A DNA stretch of 64,000 nt from an uncultured Fidelibacterota bacterium (lineage in GTDB: Bacteria; Fidelibacterota; Marinisomatia; Marinisomatales; Marinisomataceae), in NCBI GenBank assembly GCA_902599655.1, contig CACKGC010000001.1:33570-97569 (forward strand). The letters run 5' to 3'. This document shows, one piece after another, positions 54,722-64,000 of the stretch. The notes under the pieces were generated by a model that was not told where the DNA came from, made no database searches, and worked only from the letters and a program-made list of their open reading frames with translations. The position numbers and the translations under genes were made by a program. Numbering within the stretch: the first letter of the stretch is position 1; every line of letters begins with the position of its first letter.

Positions 54722-57700
54722 TGCGCGGAATTGTTACCTGGTTTGTAAATAATAGTGTTCCTTCTAACCTATTTATGTTTTTCTTGATAGTTGGTGGATT
54801 TTTTGTATCCTATCCGTCAATAAAAGCAGAGTTTTTTCCTACACCAGATCCTAAAGCAGTAACTATAGCGGTGCCCTATCCAGGTGCTTCGGCGTCTGAA
54901 GTTGAAGCTTCAATTTCTTCCAAAATTGAGGATCGTCTTGAAGGCGTTGCTGGGATTAAAAAAATAAATTCAAATTCTCTTGAGGGAGGAGGATATGTTG
55001 GTATTAGAGTTTTTCCAAGTGCAGATTTTGACAATACCGTTGAAGAAATAAAAACCATTATTGATGGTATTACCACTTTCCCTGAAAATAGTGAAGAACC
55101 AATTGTCAAAAAACTAGAGATTGTTGAAAAAGTTCTTGATGTAGTAATTCATGGTGATGTAGATGAAAATACACTTTTGAGTGTAACTAAAAGTATTAAT
55201 GAAGAAGTAAAAAATCTTAGCGAAGTATCATTTACAGAAATTTATGGTAACAGAAATAGAGAAATATCAATAGAAATTTCTGAAAATAGTTTAGAGAAGT
55301 ATAACTTAACATTTGATCAAATTTCCTTTGCAATAAACATGGGTTCGATTGACCTTCCAGGAGGTGTTATCTCAAGCACTAAAGGCGATCTGCTCATTCG
55401 AACAGTTGGCCAATCTTATAAAGCATCTGAATTTGAGAATATTGTAATCAGAGCTAATCAAAACGGTAGTACATTGCTGTTAAAAGACATTGCTACAATT
55501 AAAGATACGTTTGAAGAGGTAGATAAATTTATTAAATGGGATGGTGCTAATGCTATGTTCATTAGTGCAAATCTTGTTGGTGATCAAGACGTACTTACTG
55601 CTGCTAATCAATTAAGAAATTTTGTCAAAAATAAGAAAAATAATATGCCTGAAAATATTCAAATTGATTATTGGTATGATCAAGCAAGATTCTTGGAAGA
55701 TAGAATCAATATATTATACAAAAATTTTGCAATAGGGATGTGCTTAGTGCTGATTCTTTTAACTATGTTTTTGAGACCATCTGTTGCTTTTTGGGTTGCT
55801 ATGGGGATCCCTATTTCTTTTGGAGGTGCTTTAATTTTACTTCCAATGCTTGGAGTTACAATTAATGTATTATCAACATTTATGTTTATTGTAGTTCTTG
55901 GAATTGTAGTTGATGATGCAATCATTGTTGGGGAAAATGTTTTCAGAAGAAGAATAAAGCTGAAAGAAGACAATTTTACTTCTACTGTTAAGGGTACTAT
56001 GGAAGTAATGCTTCCGGTCTTTTTTGGTATTCTAACTACTATAGTTGTTTTTGCTCCGATGCTTGATTTGGCGGGAGACACTGGACCTATTTGGAGAACC
56101 TTCCCATTAACTGCTATTCCAATTCTTGTATTTTCTTTAATTGAATCAACAACGATTTTACCTGCTCATTTAAATCATGCTGGAGAGTGGTTCCAATATA
56201 GATTTGTAAAATTTGGGAAGGCGCTAAGTACTGCAAGAAATTACTTTTCAGAAAAATTATACGAATTTATTGATAATAAGTGGCTTCCATTAGTTAAAAA
56301 ATCTATCAAAAATCGTTATCAAACTATTTCAATTTTTGTTGGCGTGCTTTTAATATCTTTTTCTTTACTTGCTGGTGGATGGGTAAAATGGCAGTTTTTT
56401 CCTGTGTTAGAAGCTGAAGAGGTTGCTATTGTTATTGATCTTCCTGAAGGAACACCTATAACCACAACTGAAGAAGTAACAAGGATGATTGAAAGAGAGG
56501 CTCTTAAACTCAAAAGTGAACTGAATTCAGAAAATAATAAAAAAATTATTTCTCATGTTTTAACTGCTGTTGGTGATCAATATTTTAGTAATCAAGAAGC
56601 TGAGAATAGTCCAACAGGGCCTACACTCCAAGCTGCTTCAACACCTCATGTTGGAGAAGTAGTAGTAATTCTTACACCTGCTGACAGTAGATGGGGTTTA
56701 ACTGGAGCATATGATATTATTAATATTTTAAGAAATCGAATTGGTATTATACCTGGTGTTGAGAGACTAAACTTTAGTGCTAATATTTTTAGTGCTGGAA
56801 AACCAATTCATTTTGAATTTTCAGGTAACGACTTTGATGACTTGAATCGAGTTGTCAGTCAAACTAAATCTTTATTAAGTAATTATGCTGGTGTTTATGA
56901 TTTAACAGATTCAGATAAGATTGGTAAAAGTGAACTTCAAATTGAACTTCTTCCTGCAGCAGAGTCATATGGACTTACTACTGCAATGATAGCAAAACAA
57001 GTTAGGCAAGCATTTTATGGTGAAGAAGTACAACGAATTCAACGTCAAGATGATGATATAAAAGTGATGTTAAAGCTAACTAAAAGCGAAAGAGATAATG
57101 CTAGAACACTTGAAAATTTAAGAATTAGAACAAAAACTGGTATTAAAATTCCATTGTACGCTGTTGCAAAAGTTAAAGAATTACCAGGTAAATCTGCTAT
57201 TCAAAGAATTGATGGAAAGCGAGTAGTTGAAATAACTTCAGATGTAGATATTAGCAAAAATACATCCTCAATGATTCTATCTTCGATGCTTGGTCCAGAA
57301 GGAAATCCAATTAGAGACTTTAAAAATATTTTAAGTAAAGAACCGGATGTATCGTTTGCACTTGCAGGAGAAGCAGCGGAGCAGGCAGAACAACTTCAAG
57401 ATATATTTGTAAAATTTGGTTTAGCAATTTTTACTATTTTTGTTTTATTAGCAATTCCACTTAAATCATATTTTAAACCATTAATTATTCTATCAGCTAT
57501 TCCATTTGGAATGGTTGGTGCTATTTTAGGACATCTAATGCTCTTTCAACCAATGTCAGTTTTATCATTATTGGGAGTTGTTGCTCTTTCTGGAGTTGTG
57601 GTAAATGACAGTTTGTTACTCGTAGTTTTCGTTAATAGAGCTAAAGAAAAAGGCGATAGTACATTAAAGGCTGTAACAGATGCAGTTAGATCAAGATTTA

Positions 57701-57918
57701 GACCAGTAATATTAACCTCGCTTACAACTTTTCTAGGAATTGCTCCTCTACTCTTCAATCAATCAACTCAAGTACTGTTCTTAAAGCCAATGGCAATTTC
57801 ATTAGGAATTGGAATTTTATTTGCAACATTTGTCATTCTACTATTAGTGCCAGTATCATATGTGATTATTGATGATTTTATCAATTTGATATCAGGAAAT
57901 AAAAAGAAAAGCGCCTAA
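54721..57918 (+). CDS. RND efflux transporter permease (AcrB/HAE family)
   Basis: PYPGASASEVE, GIVVDDAIIVGENVFRR, GVVVNDSLLLVVFVN, RFRPVILTSLTTFLGIAPLL. Confidence 0.96.
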   Translation: MRGIVTWFVNNSVPSNLFMFFLIVGGFFVSYPSIKAEFFPTPDPKAVTIAVPYPGASASEVEASISSKIEDRLEGVAGIKKINSNSLEGGGYVGIRVFPSADFDNTVEEIKTIIDGITTFPENSEEPIVKKLEIVEKVLDVVIHGDVDENTLLSVTKSINEEVKNLSEVSFTEIYGNRNREISIEISENSLEKYNLTFDQISFAINMGSIDLPGGVISSTKGDLLIRTVGQSYKASEFENIVIRANQNGSTLLLKDIATIKDTFEEVDKFIKWDGANAMFISANLVGDQDVLTAANQLRNFVKNKKNNMPENIQIDYWYDQARFLEDRINILYKNFAIGMCLVLILLTMFLRPSVAFWVAMGIPISFGGALILLPMLGVTINVLSTFMFIVVLGIVVDDAIIVGENVFRRRIKLKEDNFTSTVKGTMEVMLPVFFGILTTIVVFAPMLDLAGDTGPIWRTFPLTAIPILVFSLIESTTILPAHLNHAGEWFQYRFVKFGKALSTARNYFSEKLYEFIDNKWLPLVKKSIKNRYQTISIFVGVLLISFSLLAGGWVKWQFFPVLEAEEVAIVIDLPEGTPITTTEEVTRMIEREALKLKSELNSENNKKIISHVLTAVGDQYFSNQEAENSPTGPTLQAASTPHVGEVVVILTPADSRWGLTGAYDIINILRNRIGIIPGVERLNFSANIFSAGKPIHFEFSGNDFDDLNRVVSQTKSLLSNYAGVYDLTDSDKIGKSELQIELLPAAESYGLTTAMIAKQVRQAFYGEEVQRIQRQDDDIKVMLKLTKSERDNARTLENLRIRTKTGIKIPLYAVAKVKELPGKSAIQRIDGKRVVEITSDVDISKNTSSMILSSMLGPEGNPIRDFKNILSKEPDVSFALAGEAAEQAEQLQDIFVKFGLAIFTIFVLLAIPLKSYFKPLIILSAIPFGMVGAILGHLMLFQPMSVLSLLGVVALSGVVVNDSLLLVVFVNRAKEKGDSTLKAVTDAVRSRFRPVILTSLTTFLGIAPLLFNQSTQVLFLKPMAISLGIGILFATFVILLLVPVSYVIIDDFINLISGNKKKSA

Positions 57919-58529
57919 GCTTCAAACTGTGAGTAATTATGATATCCAACTTTTGCAGGATCATCATAATCAATTTTGACAATAGCTTTCTTTAAGATTC
58001 TTTTAAGAATAATAAGTCTATCCTTTTCTGATTGACTTTTTAACAACATTTTTTTTGCGCGCTTGTCTATATCAAGCATAGATGCAATTTCAAATGCAGC
58101 TTTCGGCATGCTTATTTGAGCAATTTTGGCAGAGGCTCCTAATTTCATCAGTACTTCATATAAGAATACATTGGTTTCTTGGAGTAAAGTTTCATCTATT
58201 GAATCATCAATATCCTGCCAAGTTTTCACGTAAGCTTGTTTATAGTCTTTCGAATAGTTATAACTCTTAACAATAAATCGTTCAACTCCAGTTACAAGAA
58301 TATCATACTCTCCTGTATCTCCTTCAGCTGCAGTGATTTGAGTAATTTCAGCTGTACACCCAATAGATAGAGTATCGTTATTTCTAGAATTAACAATACC
58401 AAATTTTTGATTATGCTTTAAGCAATATTCAACCATCTTTTTGTACTTTGCTTCAAAGATATGCAGCGGGAGTTTTTCGCCTGGAAGCAAAACTAAAGGG
58501 AGTGGAAAAATTGGGATTTTATCATTCAT
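57915..58529 (-). CDS. LON-substrate-binding-domain protein (Lon N-terminal domain only)
   Basis: IPIFPLPLVLLPGEKLPLHIFEAKYKKMVEYCLKHNQKFGIV...GCTAEITQI. Confidence 0.9.
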   Translation of the reverse strand: MNDKIPIFPLPLVLLPGEKLPLHIFEAKYKKMVEYCLKHNQKFGIVNSRNNDTLSIGCTAEITQITAAEGDTGEYDILVTGVERFIVKSYNYSKDYKQAYVKTWQDIDDSIDETLLQETNVFLYEVLMKLGASAKIAQISMPKAAFEIASMLDIDKRAKKMLLKSQSEKDRLIILKRILKKAIVKIDYDDPAKVGYHNYSQFEA

Positions 58530-58603
58530 TGTATTATCAAAATACGTATTGTTTTATTAATTTTCACTATCAAAATTTTAAAAATTCTATTAAAAGGGTA
58601 AAA

Positions 58604-58900
58604 ATGAAAAAAGATATTTTAGATCACGTAGCCATTTGTACTGATGATATAAATAAATCAGTTGAGTGGTATACTGAAAATTTTAAATGTGATATTTTAT
58701 ATCAAGATAGTTCTTGGGCAATGCTTGAATTTGATAACGTTAAGTTAGCTTTAGTTTTACCTGAACAACATCCATTCCACTTTGCCATACTAAAAGATAA
58801 TGTAGAAGATTATGGCAAGCCCGTAACTCATCGAGATGGATCTGTATCAGTGTATATAAAAGATAGATCTGGCAACAACATAGAAATTCTGAGGTACTAA
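58604..58900 (+). CDS. VOC/glyoxalase family protein
   Basis: Start MKKDILDHVAICTDDINKSVEWYTENFKCDILYQD...SVYIKDRSGNNIEIL. Confidence 0.85.
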   Translation: MKKDILDHVAICTDDINKSVEWYTENFKCDILYQDSSWAMLEFDNVKLALVLPEQHPFHFAILKDNVEDYGKPVTHRDGSVSVYIKDRSGNNIEILRY

Positions 58901-58901
58901 A

Positions 58902-59765
58902 ATGAAAAGAATAGTTATTATGAACTGTATTACAATTTCTCTCATTGTGATTTTGTCATACATTTCTACACCAAATAATCAAATCCTTGCTAATCATCAC
59001 TTAATAACTGGATTTGGATCAGTAATTGCATTTATGAGTGTTTTATGGATTGTGAGTTTACTTGTTAAAGATGCAAGCATTGTTGATATTTTTTGGGGGC
59101 CTGCGTTTATAGTTCTTGGGTCCTCGCTACTTATATCAATGGACCAAGCTTACTCTGAAAGATCGTTGTTCATTCTATTCCTAGTATCACTATGGGCAAT
59201 AAGACTGGCGTCACATATTGGGTTTAGAAACATTGGTCATGGTGAAGATTTTCGATATGTTGAATGGAGAAAAGAAAGCGGTAAAAACTATTGGTGGCAT
59301 AGTTTCATAAGAGTTTTTCTACTTCAAGGAGGTTTATGTACCTTAGTAGGCGTATCAATTTACTTTGGGTATCTAAATGAAAAACCTTTATCATTCATTG
59401 AGACTATGTTTGCATCAACAATATTTTTTATTGGTCTAGCTTGGGAGTCAATTAGTGATTTGCAATTAAAAGCTTTTAGAAAAGATCCCAACAATAAAGG
59501 TAAAATTTGTAAAAGCGGTTTATGGAAGTATTCAAGGCATCCTAATTATTTTGGCGATCTTGTTGTTTGGATAAGCATTTTTACTTTTAGTATTTCTAGT
59601 GAAAATCTTTTATTTATTGCAGGTTCATTTTTAAGTCCATTGATTATGGGGTCAATTTTTTATTATATTACGGGCCCTATGATGGATCAAGCAATGATGC
59701 AAAGTAGGCCAGATTACAAAAAATATATGGAAAATAGTAATTCACTAATTCCAAAATTCAAATGA
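58902..59765 (+). CDS. DUF1295 / steroid 5-alpha-reductase-like membrane protein
   Basis: SIVDIFWGPAFI, GLWKYSRHPNYFGDLVVWISIF, FYYITGPMMDQAMMQSRPDYKKYME. Confidence 0.92.
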   Translation: MKRIVIMNCITISLIVILSYISTPNNQILANHHLITGFGSVIAFMSVLWIVSLLVKDASIVDIFWGPAFIVLGSSLLISMDQAYSERSLFILFLVSLWAIRLASHIGFRNIGHGEDFRYVEWRKESGKNYWWHSFIRVFLLQGGLCTLVGVSIYFGYLNEKPLSFIETMFASTIFFIGLAWESISDLQLKAFRKDPNNKGKICKSGLWKYSRHPNYFGDLVVWISIFTFSISSENLLFIAGSFLSPLIMGSIFYYITGPMMDQAMMQSRPDYKKYMENSNSLIPKFK

Positions 59766-59778
59766 AAGAGGGGAAAAA

Positions 59779-60225
59779 ATGTATAACAAGTTATTGTTAA
59801 CACTTTCAATATTCGTATTTATAGCATGTGGCGGTGGTGCTCCACAAGAAGCACAGGTTGTAAATATTGGATCTTTAGGTTCTGAAATGAAATATGATGT
59901 TGAAGAATTCACAGTTAAAGCAGGCTCGAAGGTAAAAATTGTTTTAAAAAATAATACTCCTTTAGAGTTTATGGGTGAAATGCAACACAATATTGTCATT
60001 TTCAAAGATGAATCTGCTGCTCCAGAAATCATCAAGCTAGCTGAGAGCTACTTTGGTGGTGATGCTCCAGACGACAGTAGAATTCTTGCAAAATCGATAT
60101 TAATAGATAAGCAAGAAGAAACTACTATTGAATTTGATGCGCCTAAAAAGCCAGGTAGATATTTGTACGTCTGTACATATATTGCCCATGCAGGTTCTAT
60201 GCGCGGTTATATGATTGTTGAGTAA
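59779..60225 (+). CDS. Cupredoxin (azurin-like) lipoprotein
   Basis: Lipobox FIACGGG; MQHNIVIF (His) and YVCTYIAHAGSMRGYMIVE (Cys/His/Met) type-1 copper ligands. Confidence 0.9.
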   Translation: MYNKLLLTLSIFVFIACGGGAPQEAQVVNIGSLGSEMKYDVEEFTVKAGSKVKIVLKNNTPLEFMGEMQHNIVIFKDESAAPEIIKLAESYFGGDAPDDSRILAKSILIDKQEETTIEFDAPKKPGRYLYVCTYIAHAGSMRGYMIVE

Positions 60226-60290
60226 TTCCTATATAGAGCATTAACACGCTTGGATGAATTAATAAATCTGCATATATTACGATTCTAATA

Positions 60291-60307
60291 TTGAGATTAT
60301 ATCTCAA
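60291..60307. promoter_or_regulatory. Inverted repeat in FTR1 leader, candidate operator
   Basis: TTGAGAT-TAT-ATCTCAA perfect 7-3-7 repeat 11 bp upstream of the FTR1 ATG. Confidence 0.45.
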
Positions 60308-60318
60308 AAGGGGAAAAT

Positions 60319-61182
60319 ATGAGTGAATTTTTAATTATGTTTAGAGAAGTGCTTGAAGGAGTGCTTGTTGTAGGAATACTTTATACTTTCATCGTTAAAA
60401 CAGGTAGAGAACATTTAAAGAAAAGTATAATTAATGGTGTTATTGCATCATTTGTTGCTACTGGAATCTTTGCTGTTATATTTCAAATTGCGTATGGAGG
60501 CTTTGAAGGAAAGCAGGCTGCTCTTTTTGAAGGGACAACCATGTTAATTGCTGCCTTTTTGCTTTCAACAATGATTATTTGGATGGGTAGAAATAAAAAT
60601 GTTGCTGCAAGTTTAGAAAAAGAAGCCTCAGATATAATTGAAAAAGATAAGAATGTTTCTTTAGGTCTTTTTGCGTTAACATTTTTTGCAATTTTCAGAG
60701 AAGGTGTTGAAGTAGTGCTTTTCATGTATGCTATTGTTATTCAATCAAATGGTCTTTCTATTGGCGGCTCAGTTTTAGGATCTATTGTTGCGCTAATGAT
60801 TGGTTACGCAATCTTTGTACAAGGTAAAAGAGTTCCTTTAAAACAGTTCTTTAATGTGACATCTATATTACTCATTTTTGTGTGTGCTGGATTAGTTGCA
60901 TATGGCGTTCATGAATTCGAAGAAGCATTTTATACTAAAGATGAAATGAAGCAAATGGAAATATGGAATGTTAATGACAAAGGTCCCATTTTTGGATTTA
61001 ATATCGATAATAATGGAACTCCAAAACCATTATTGAGCGATAAAGGTGCAATAGGACAGTTGTTCAAAGGCTTTTTCGGATACAATGGTAACCCAACTTC
61101 TACAGAGCTGGTCAGTTGGCTACTTACTTTAACCCTTGTATCATTTCTTTGGAAAAGAGCATCTAATCCTAACAAGACATAA
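60319..61182 (+). CDS. FTR1-family iron permease
   Basis: Two REXXE-type motifs: MFREVLEGVLVVGILYTF and FREGVEVVLFMYA; seven-TM-like profile. Confidence 0.93.
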   Translation: MSEFLIMFREVLEGVLVVGILYTFIVKTGREHLKKSIINGVIASFVATGIFAVIFQIAYGGFEGKQAALFEGTTMLIAAFLLSTMIIWMGRNKNVAASLEKEASDIIEKDKNVSLGLFALTFFAIFREGVEVVLFMYAIVIQSNGLSIGGSVLGSIVALMIGYAIFVQGKRVPLKQFFNVTSILLIFVCAGLVAYGVHEFEEAFYTKDEMKQMEIWNVNDKGPIFGFNIDNNGTPKPLLSDKGAIGQLFKGFFGYNGNPTSTELVSWLLTLTLVSFLWKRASNPNKT

Positions 61183-61818
61183 TTAAGATTCATTAATGAT
61201 ATCTTTAAGCTCTGTAATTATCATTGCAGTTGCTCCCCAACAAATACATTCATTGAAATGATAGGCGGGAACATTGATTTTAAAACCTGATTTATTGATT
61301 GGAGTGTTTAAAACTAAATTATTATCAATTAATTCATCGAGACTAATCTTATAAACCTGATCAACTTCGCTATCATTAATTTTAATTTGAGGATGAGTTT
61401 CTGAATACCATAAAAAAACATGAATATTAAAATACGATACTGGTGTATAAAGGCTAGAAAGTTGTCCAAGGCTTTTTAAGGTTGAAGAATCAATCCCAAT
61501 TTCTTCTTTTGTCTCTCTAAGTGAAGCATTTTGTGCAGTTTCATTTTTATCAATAGCCCCCCCAGGTAAAGATACTTGGCCTTTATGATGCTCAACATTA
61601 TCAGTTCTTTTTGTTAGCAAAAAAAATAATTGATTATTTTCTTCAAATAAAATGATGCTTACGCTAGCCTGCTTAGCATCTTTTGGAGGAACGAATGCTT
61701 TTTCTGTAATACTATTTATTGGAATTACAGCCATTTTTTTATGACTCTTCCATCCAGGTAATTCAGAATTGCTGCCAACTCTTTCCTTTATTAATGCAAT
61801 TATTTTGTCTACTTTCAT
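61183..61818 (-). CDS. NUDIX hydrolase (CoA pyrophosphatase-like)
   Basis: GGAIDKNETAQNASLRETKEEIGI Nudix box preceded by HHKGQVSLP; start at MKVDKIIALI. Confidence 0.92.
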   Translation of the reverse strand: MKVDKIIALIKERVGSNSELPGWKSHKKMAVIPINSITEKAFVPPKDAKQASVSIILFEENNQLFFLLTKRTDNVEHHKGQVSLPGGAIDKNETAQNASLRETKEEIGIDSSTLKSLGQLSSLYTPVSYFNIHVFLWYSETHPQIKINDSEVDQVYKISLDELIDNNLVLNTPINKSGFKINVPAYHFNECICWGATAMIITELKDIINES

Positions 61819-61822
61819 ATCC

Positions 61823-62467
61823 GTGAAATATAAGCACATAATTTGGGATTGGAATGGAACTTTGCTTAATGATTTAACCTTATGCGTTGATCTACTTAAT
61901 GTATCTTTAGAAAAAAGAAAGCTTCCCGAAATGACTGAAGAAAAATATAGAAAGAAATTTCTTTTCCCAATTAAAACTTTCTATGAGTCTATTGGATTTG
62001 ATTTTTCAAAAGAAGATTTTACAATTGCTAACGACGAATTCCATCTAGGCTTTGAACAAAACTTTAAAAAACTAGCTTTACAACCTTATGCTCAAGATAC
62101 CATTGCACATTTCCAGAAATTGGGAGTCACACAAAGCATATTATCTGCAACAGTTCAAAGCCGACTTGAAGAGCAAGTAGATTTTTTTGGCATTACACAT
62201 CTACTTGATAATGTTGTTGGCATAAGCAACACACCATCAGGCTATGGAAAAGAATTTGAAGGTAAGGAATTATTAAACAATACTGATATACCGCTTGAAC
62301 AAACAATTATTGTTGGTGATAGCATGCTAGACTTTACTGTTTCAACAGCACTTAGCATTGATTGTGCACTACTTTCCAATGGACATAACAATTTAGAAAG
62401 ACTTCAAGCCACAGGTTCAAAAACTTTTGCTAATATTCAATCGTTTTCAAATTGGATCTTAGATTGA
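61823..62467 (+). CDS. HAD-superfamily phosphatase (Gph-like)
   Basis: Probable GTG start VKYKHIIWDWNGTLLND (HAD motif I), SILSATVQ, IIVGDSMLDFTVS. Confidence 0.85.
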   Translation: MKYKHIIWDWNGTLLNDLTLCVDLLNVSLEKRKLPEMTEEKYRKKFLFPIKTFYESIGFDFSKEDFTIANDEFHLGFEQNFKKLALQPYAQDTIAHFQKLGVTQSILSATVQSRLEEQVDFFGITHLLDNVVGISNTPSGYGKEFEGKELLNNTDIPLEQTIIVGDSMLDFTVSTALSIDCALLSNGHNNLERLQATGSKTFANIQSFSNWILD

Positions 62468-62468
62468 C

Positions 62469-63221
62469 TTAGGTTGTTATCCCACCATCAACCGTAAAAA
62501 TTGAACCTGTCACAAAATCTGATGCTTCAGATGCAAGATAAAGCGCCATTCCCGATATATCATCTGGCGATCCCATTTTACCCTGTGGAATTGATTTAAC
62601 AATTTTGTTATGTGTATCTTCGTTCTCCCATAACGCTTTACTGAAATCAGTTTTAATGAGCCCAGGGGCTAATGTATTGACATTAATATTGTATTCACCA
62701 AGCTCTTTAGCTAAGACTTTTGTAAGCATTACTACAGCAGCTTTACTTATGTTATAAACCCCTAAACCTTCGAGGGGTGTTTTAGCTGCTATGGAAGCTA
62801 CATTAATAATTTTACCAGAATTATTAGCAATCATCGTCTTACTACATGCTTTTGCAAAATTAAAATAGCCTTTAACATTAACATCAAAAATTTTATCCCA
62901 ATGAGAATCTTCAGAATTTAAAATCGGTCCATAGTAGGGATTTGCCGCCGCGTTATTTACTAAAATATCGACTCCATTAAATTTTTCTAATGTATGATCT
63001 ACAACGGATTGGATGGATTCTTTATCGCTTGTATTGCATTCAATAGGAATCAGAGTGAGTCCATTTGATACTGCTTCATTAACCGCAAACTCAAGATTTT
63101 CTTTTTTTCTGCTGCAAATCACAACATTTGCACCCGCTTGTGCAAGTTTCGTAGCAATAGCTTTACCTATTCCTTTTGATCCACCAGAGACTATTGCGGT
63201 TTTGTTGTTTAAATCGAGCAT
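62469..63221 (-). CDS. Short-chain dehydrogenase/reductase
   Basis: SGGSKGIGKAIA, VNNAAANP, YNISKAAVVMLTK, classical SDR. Confidence 0.93.
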   Translation of the reverse strand: MLDLNNKTAIVSGGSKGIGKAIATKLAQAGANVVICSRKKENLEFAVNEAVSNGLTLIPIECNTSDKESIQSVVDHTLEKFNGVDILVNNAAANPYYGPILNSEDSHWDKIFDVNVKGYFNFAKACSKTMIANNSGKIINVASIAAKTPLEGLGVYNISKAAVVMLTKVLAKELGEYNINVNTLAPGLIKTDFSKALWENEDTHNKIVKSIPQGKMGSPDDISGMALYLASEASDFVTGSIFTVDGGITT

Positions 63222-64000
63222 TTATTTTTTCTTTCTACTTTCAGCCATTGCTTTCCACATAGATTCAGGCAATTTAGTTAAATCGGAAAATTCTCCTGCT
63301 CCTGCTATCCATTCTCCGCCATCTATAGTAACAACTTCTCCGTTAATATATGCAGAACCATCACTCATTAAATAAGATGCTAGATTTTCTAATTCATGTC
63401 TTTCCCCAAAACGTTTCATGGGAATTTTATTCTTCATATCATCTTCAAAATCATCAAATCCTGGAGGCATTAATCTTGACCATGCTCCTTTTGTAGGAAA
63501 AGGTCCCGGTGCTATTGCATTAAATCGAATATTATATTTACCCCACTCTACAGCTAATGATCTTGTCATTGCCAAAACACCAGCTTTTGCAGCTGCAGAC
63601 GGTACCACAAAGGGTGAGCCAGTCCAAGCATAGGTGGTTACAATACTTAGAATATTACCTTTTTTATTTTTAATCATTTCTTTCCCAAGCACACTTGTAC
63701 AATTCCATGTGCCCATAAGCACAATGTCAATTACAGCTTTAAAAGCATTTTGACTAAGCATCTCAGTTGGAGAAATAAAATTACCAGCAGCATTATTCAA
63801 CAGTGCATCAACTGTTCCAAATTTATCTAATGCCTGTTTAGACATAGTTTCAACATCTTCAATTTTTCTCACATCACCAGGGCAAGTTAACACATCGATA
63901 TTTTTTTCTGAAAACTCGTGAGCTGCTTCTTCAAGTACTTCTTTTCTTCTTCCACTAATGACTAAATTGGCCCCAAGCTCACCAAATCTTCTTGCCATAC
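63222..64000 (-). CDS. SDR family oxidoreductase (2,4-dienoyl-CoA reductase-like), N-terminus truncated by window edge
   Basis: LLNNAAGNFISPTEMLSQNAF, AGVLAMTRSLAVEWGKYNIRFNAIAPGPFPT; N-terminal GxxxGxG region lies outside the window. Confidence 0.9.
   Translation of the reverse strand, partial: MARRFGELGANLVISGRRKEVLEEAAHEFSEKNIDVLTCPGDVRKIEDVETMSKQALDKFGTVDALLNNAAGNFISPTEMLSQNAFKAVIDIVLMGTWNCTSVLGKEMIKNKKGNILSIVTTYAWTGSPFVVPSAAAKAGVLAMTRSLAVEWGKYNIRFNAIAPGPFPTKGAWSRLMPPGFDDFEDDMKNKIPMKRFGERHELENLASYLMSDGSAYINGEVVTIDGGEWIAGAGEFSDLTKLPESMWKAMAESRKKK

Overview
The window is an AT-rich, very compact chromosomal segment from an uncultured-marine-type bacterium. The gene set (SprA, full SUF operon, KorAB, EtfAB with a membrane Fe-S oxidoreductase, Ala|Gln signal-peptide junctions) suggests the FCB group, plausibly Marinimicrobia/SAR406. 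That placement is inference, with no phylogeny run. About 60 genes are supported, most of them housekeeping or metabolic: lgt, AlkB-type alkane hydroxylase, PBP1A, fumC, korAB, sufTABCDETS-like, etfAB, methylmalonyl-CoA mutase, birA, RNase G/E, rplU-rpmA-mdh, sprA, rdgB, a tripartite RND pump, and a cupredoxin-FTR1 pair. There are three complete tRNAs (Pro, His, Phe) and one orphan 5' tRNA half. I saw no CRISPR array, rRNA, transposase or integrase. Best candidates for something undescribed: (1) a tight five-gene minus-strand cassette at 4996-9013, with a Cas4/RecB-like PD-(D/E)XK nuclease with Cys pairs, a KAP-type P-loop NTPase and three orphan proteins, which resembles a defence system; (2) a lipoprotein gene of visibly different composition inserted next to a tRNA, leaving a 5' tRNA half whose antisense encodes the last residues and stop codon of that gene; (3) a glutaminyl-cyclase-like M28 protein together with Ala|Gln signal-peptide junctions; (4) nine of nine convergent gene junctions with 0-1 bp spacing or overlap; (5) several perfect inverted repeats at regulatory positions (RNase G/E leader, FTR1 leader, upstream of etfBA).
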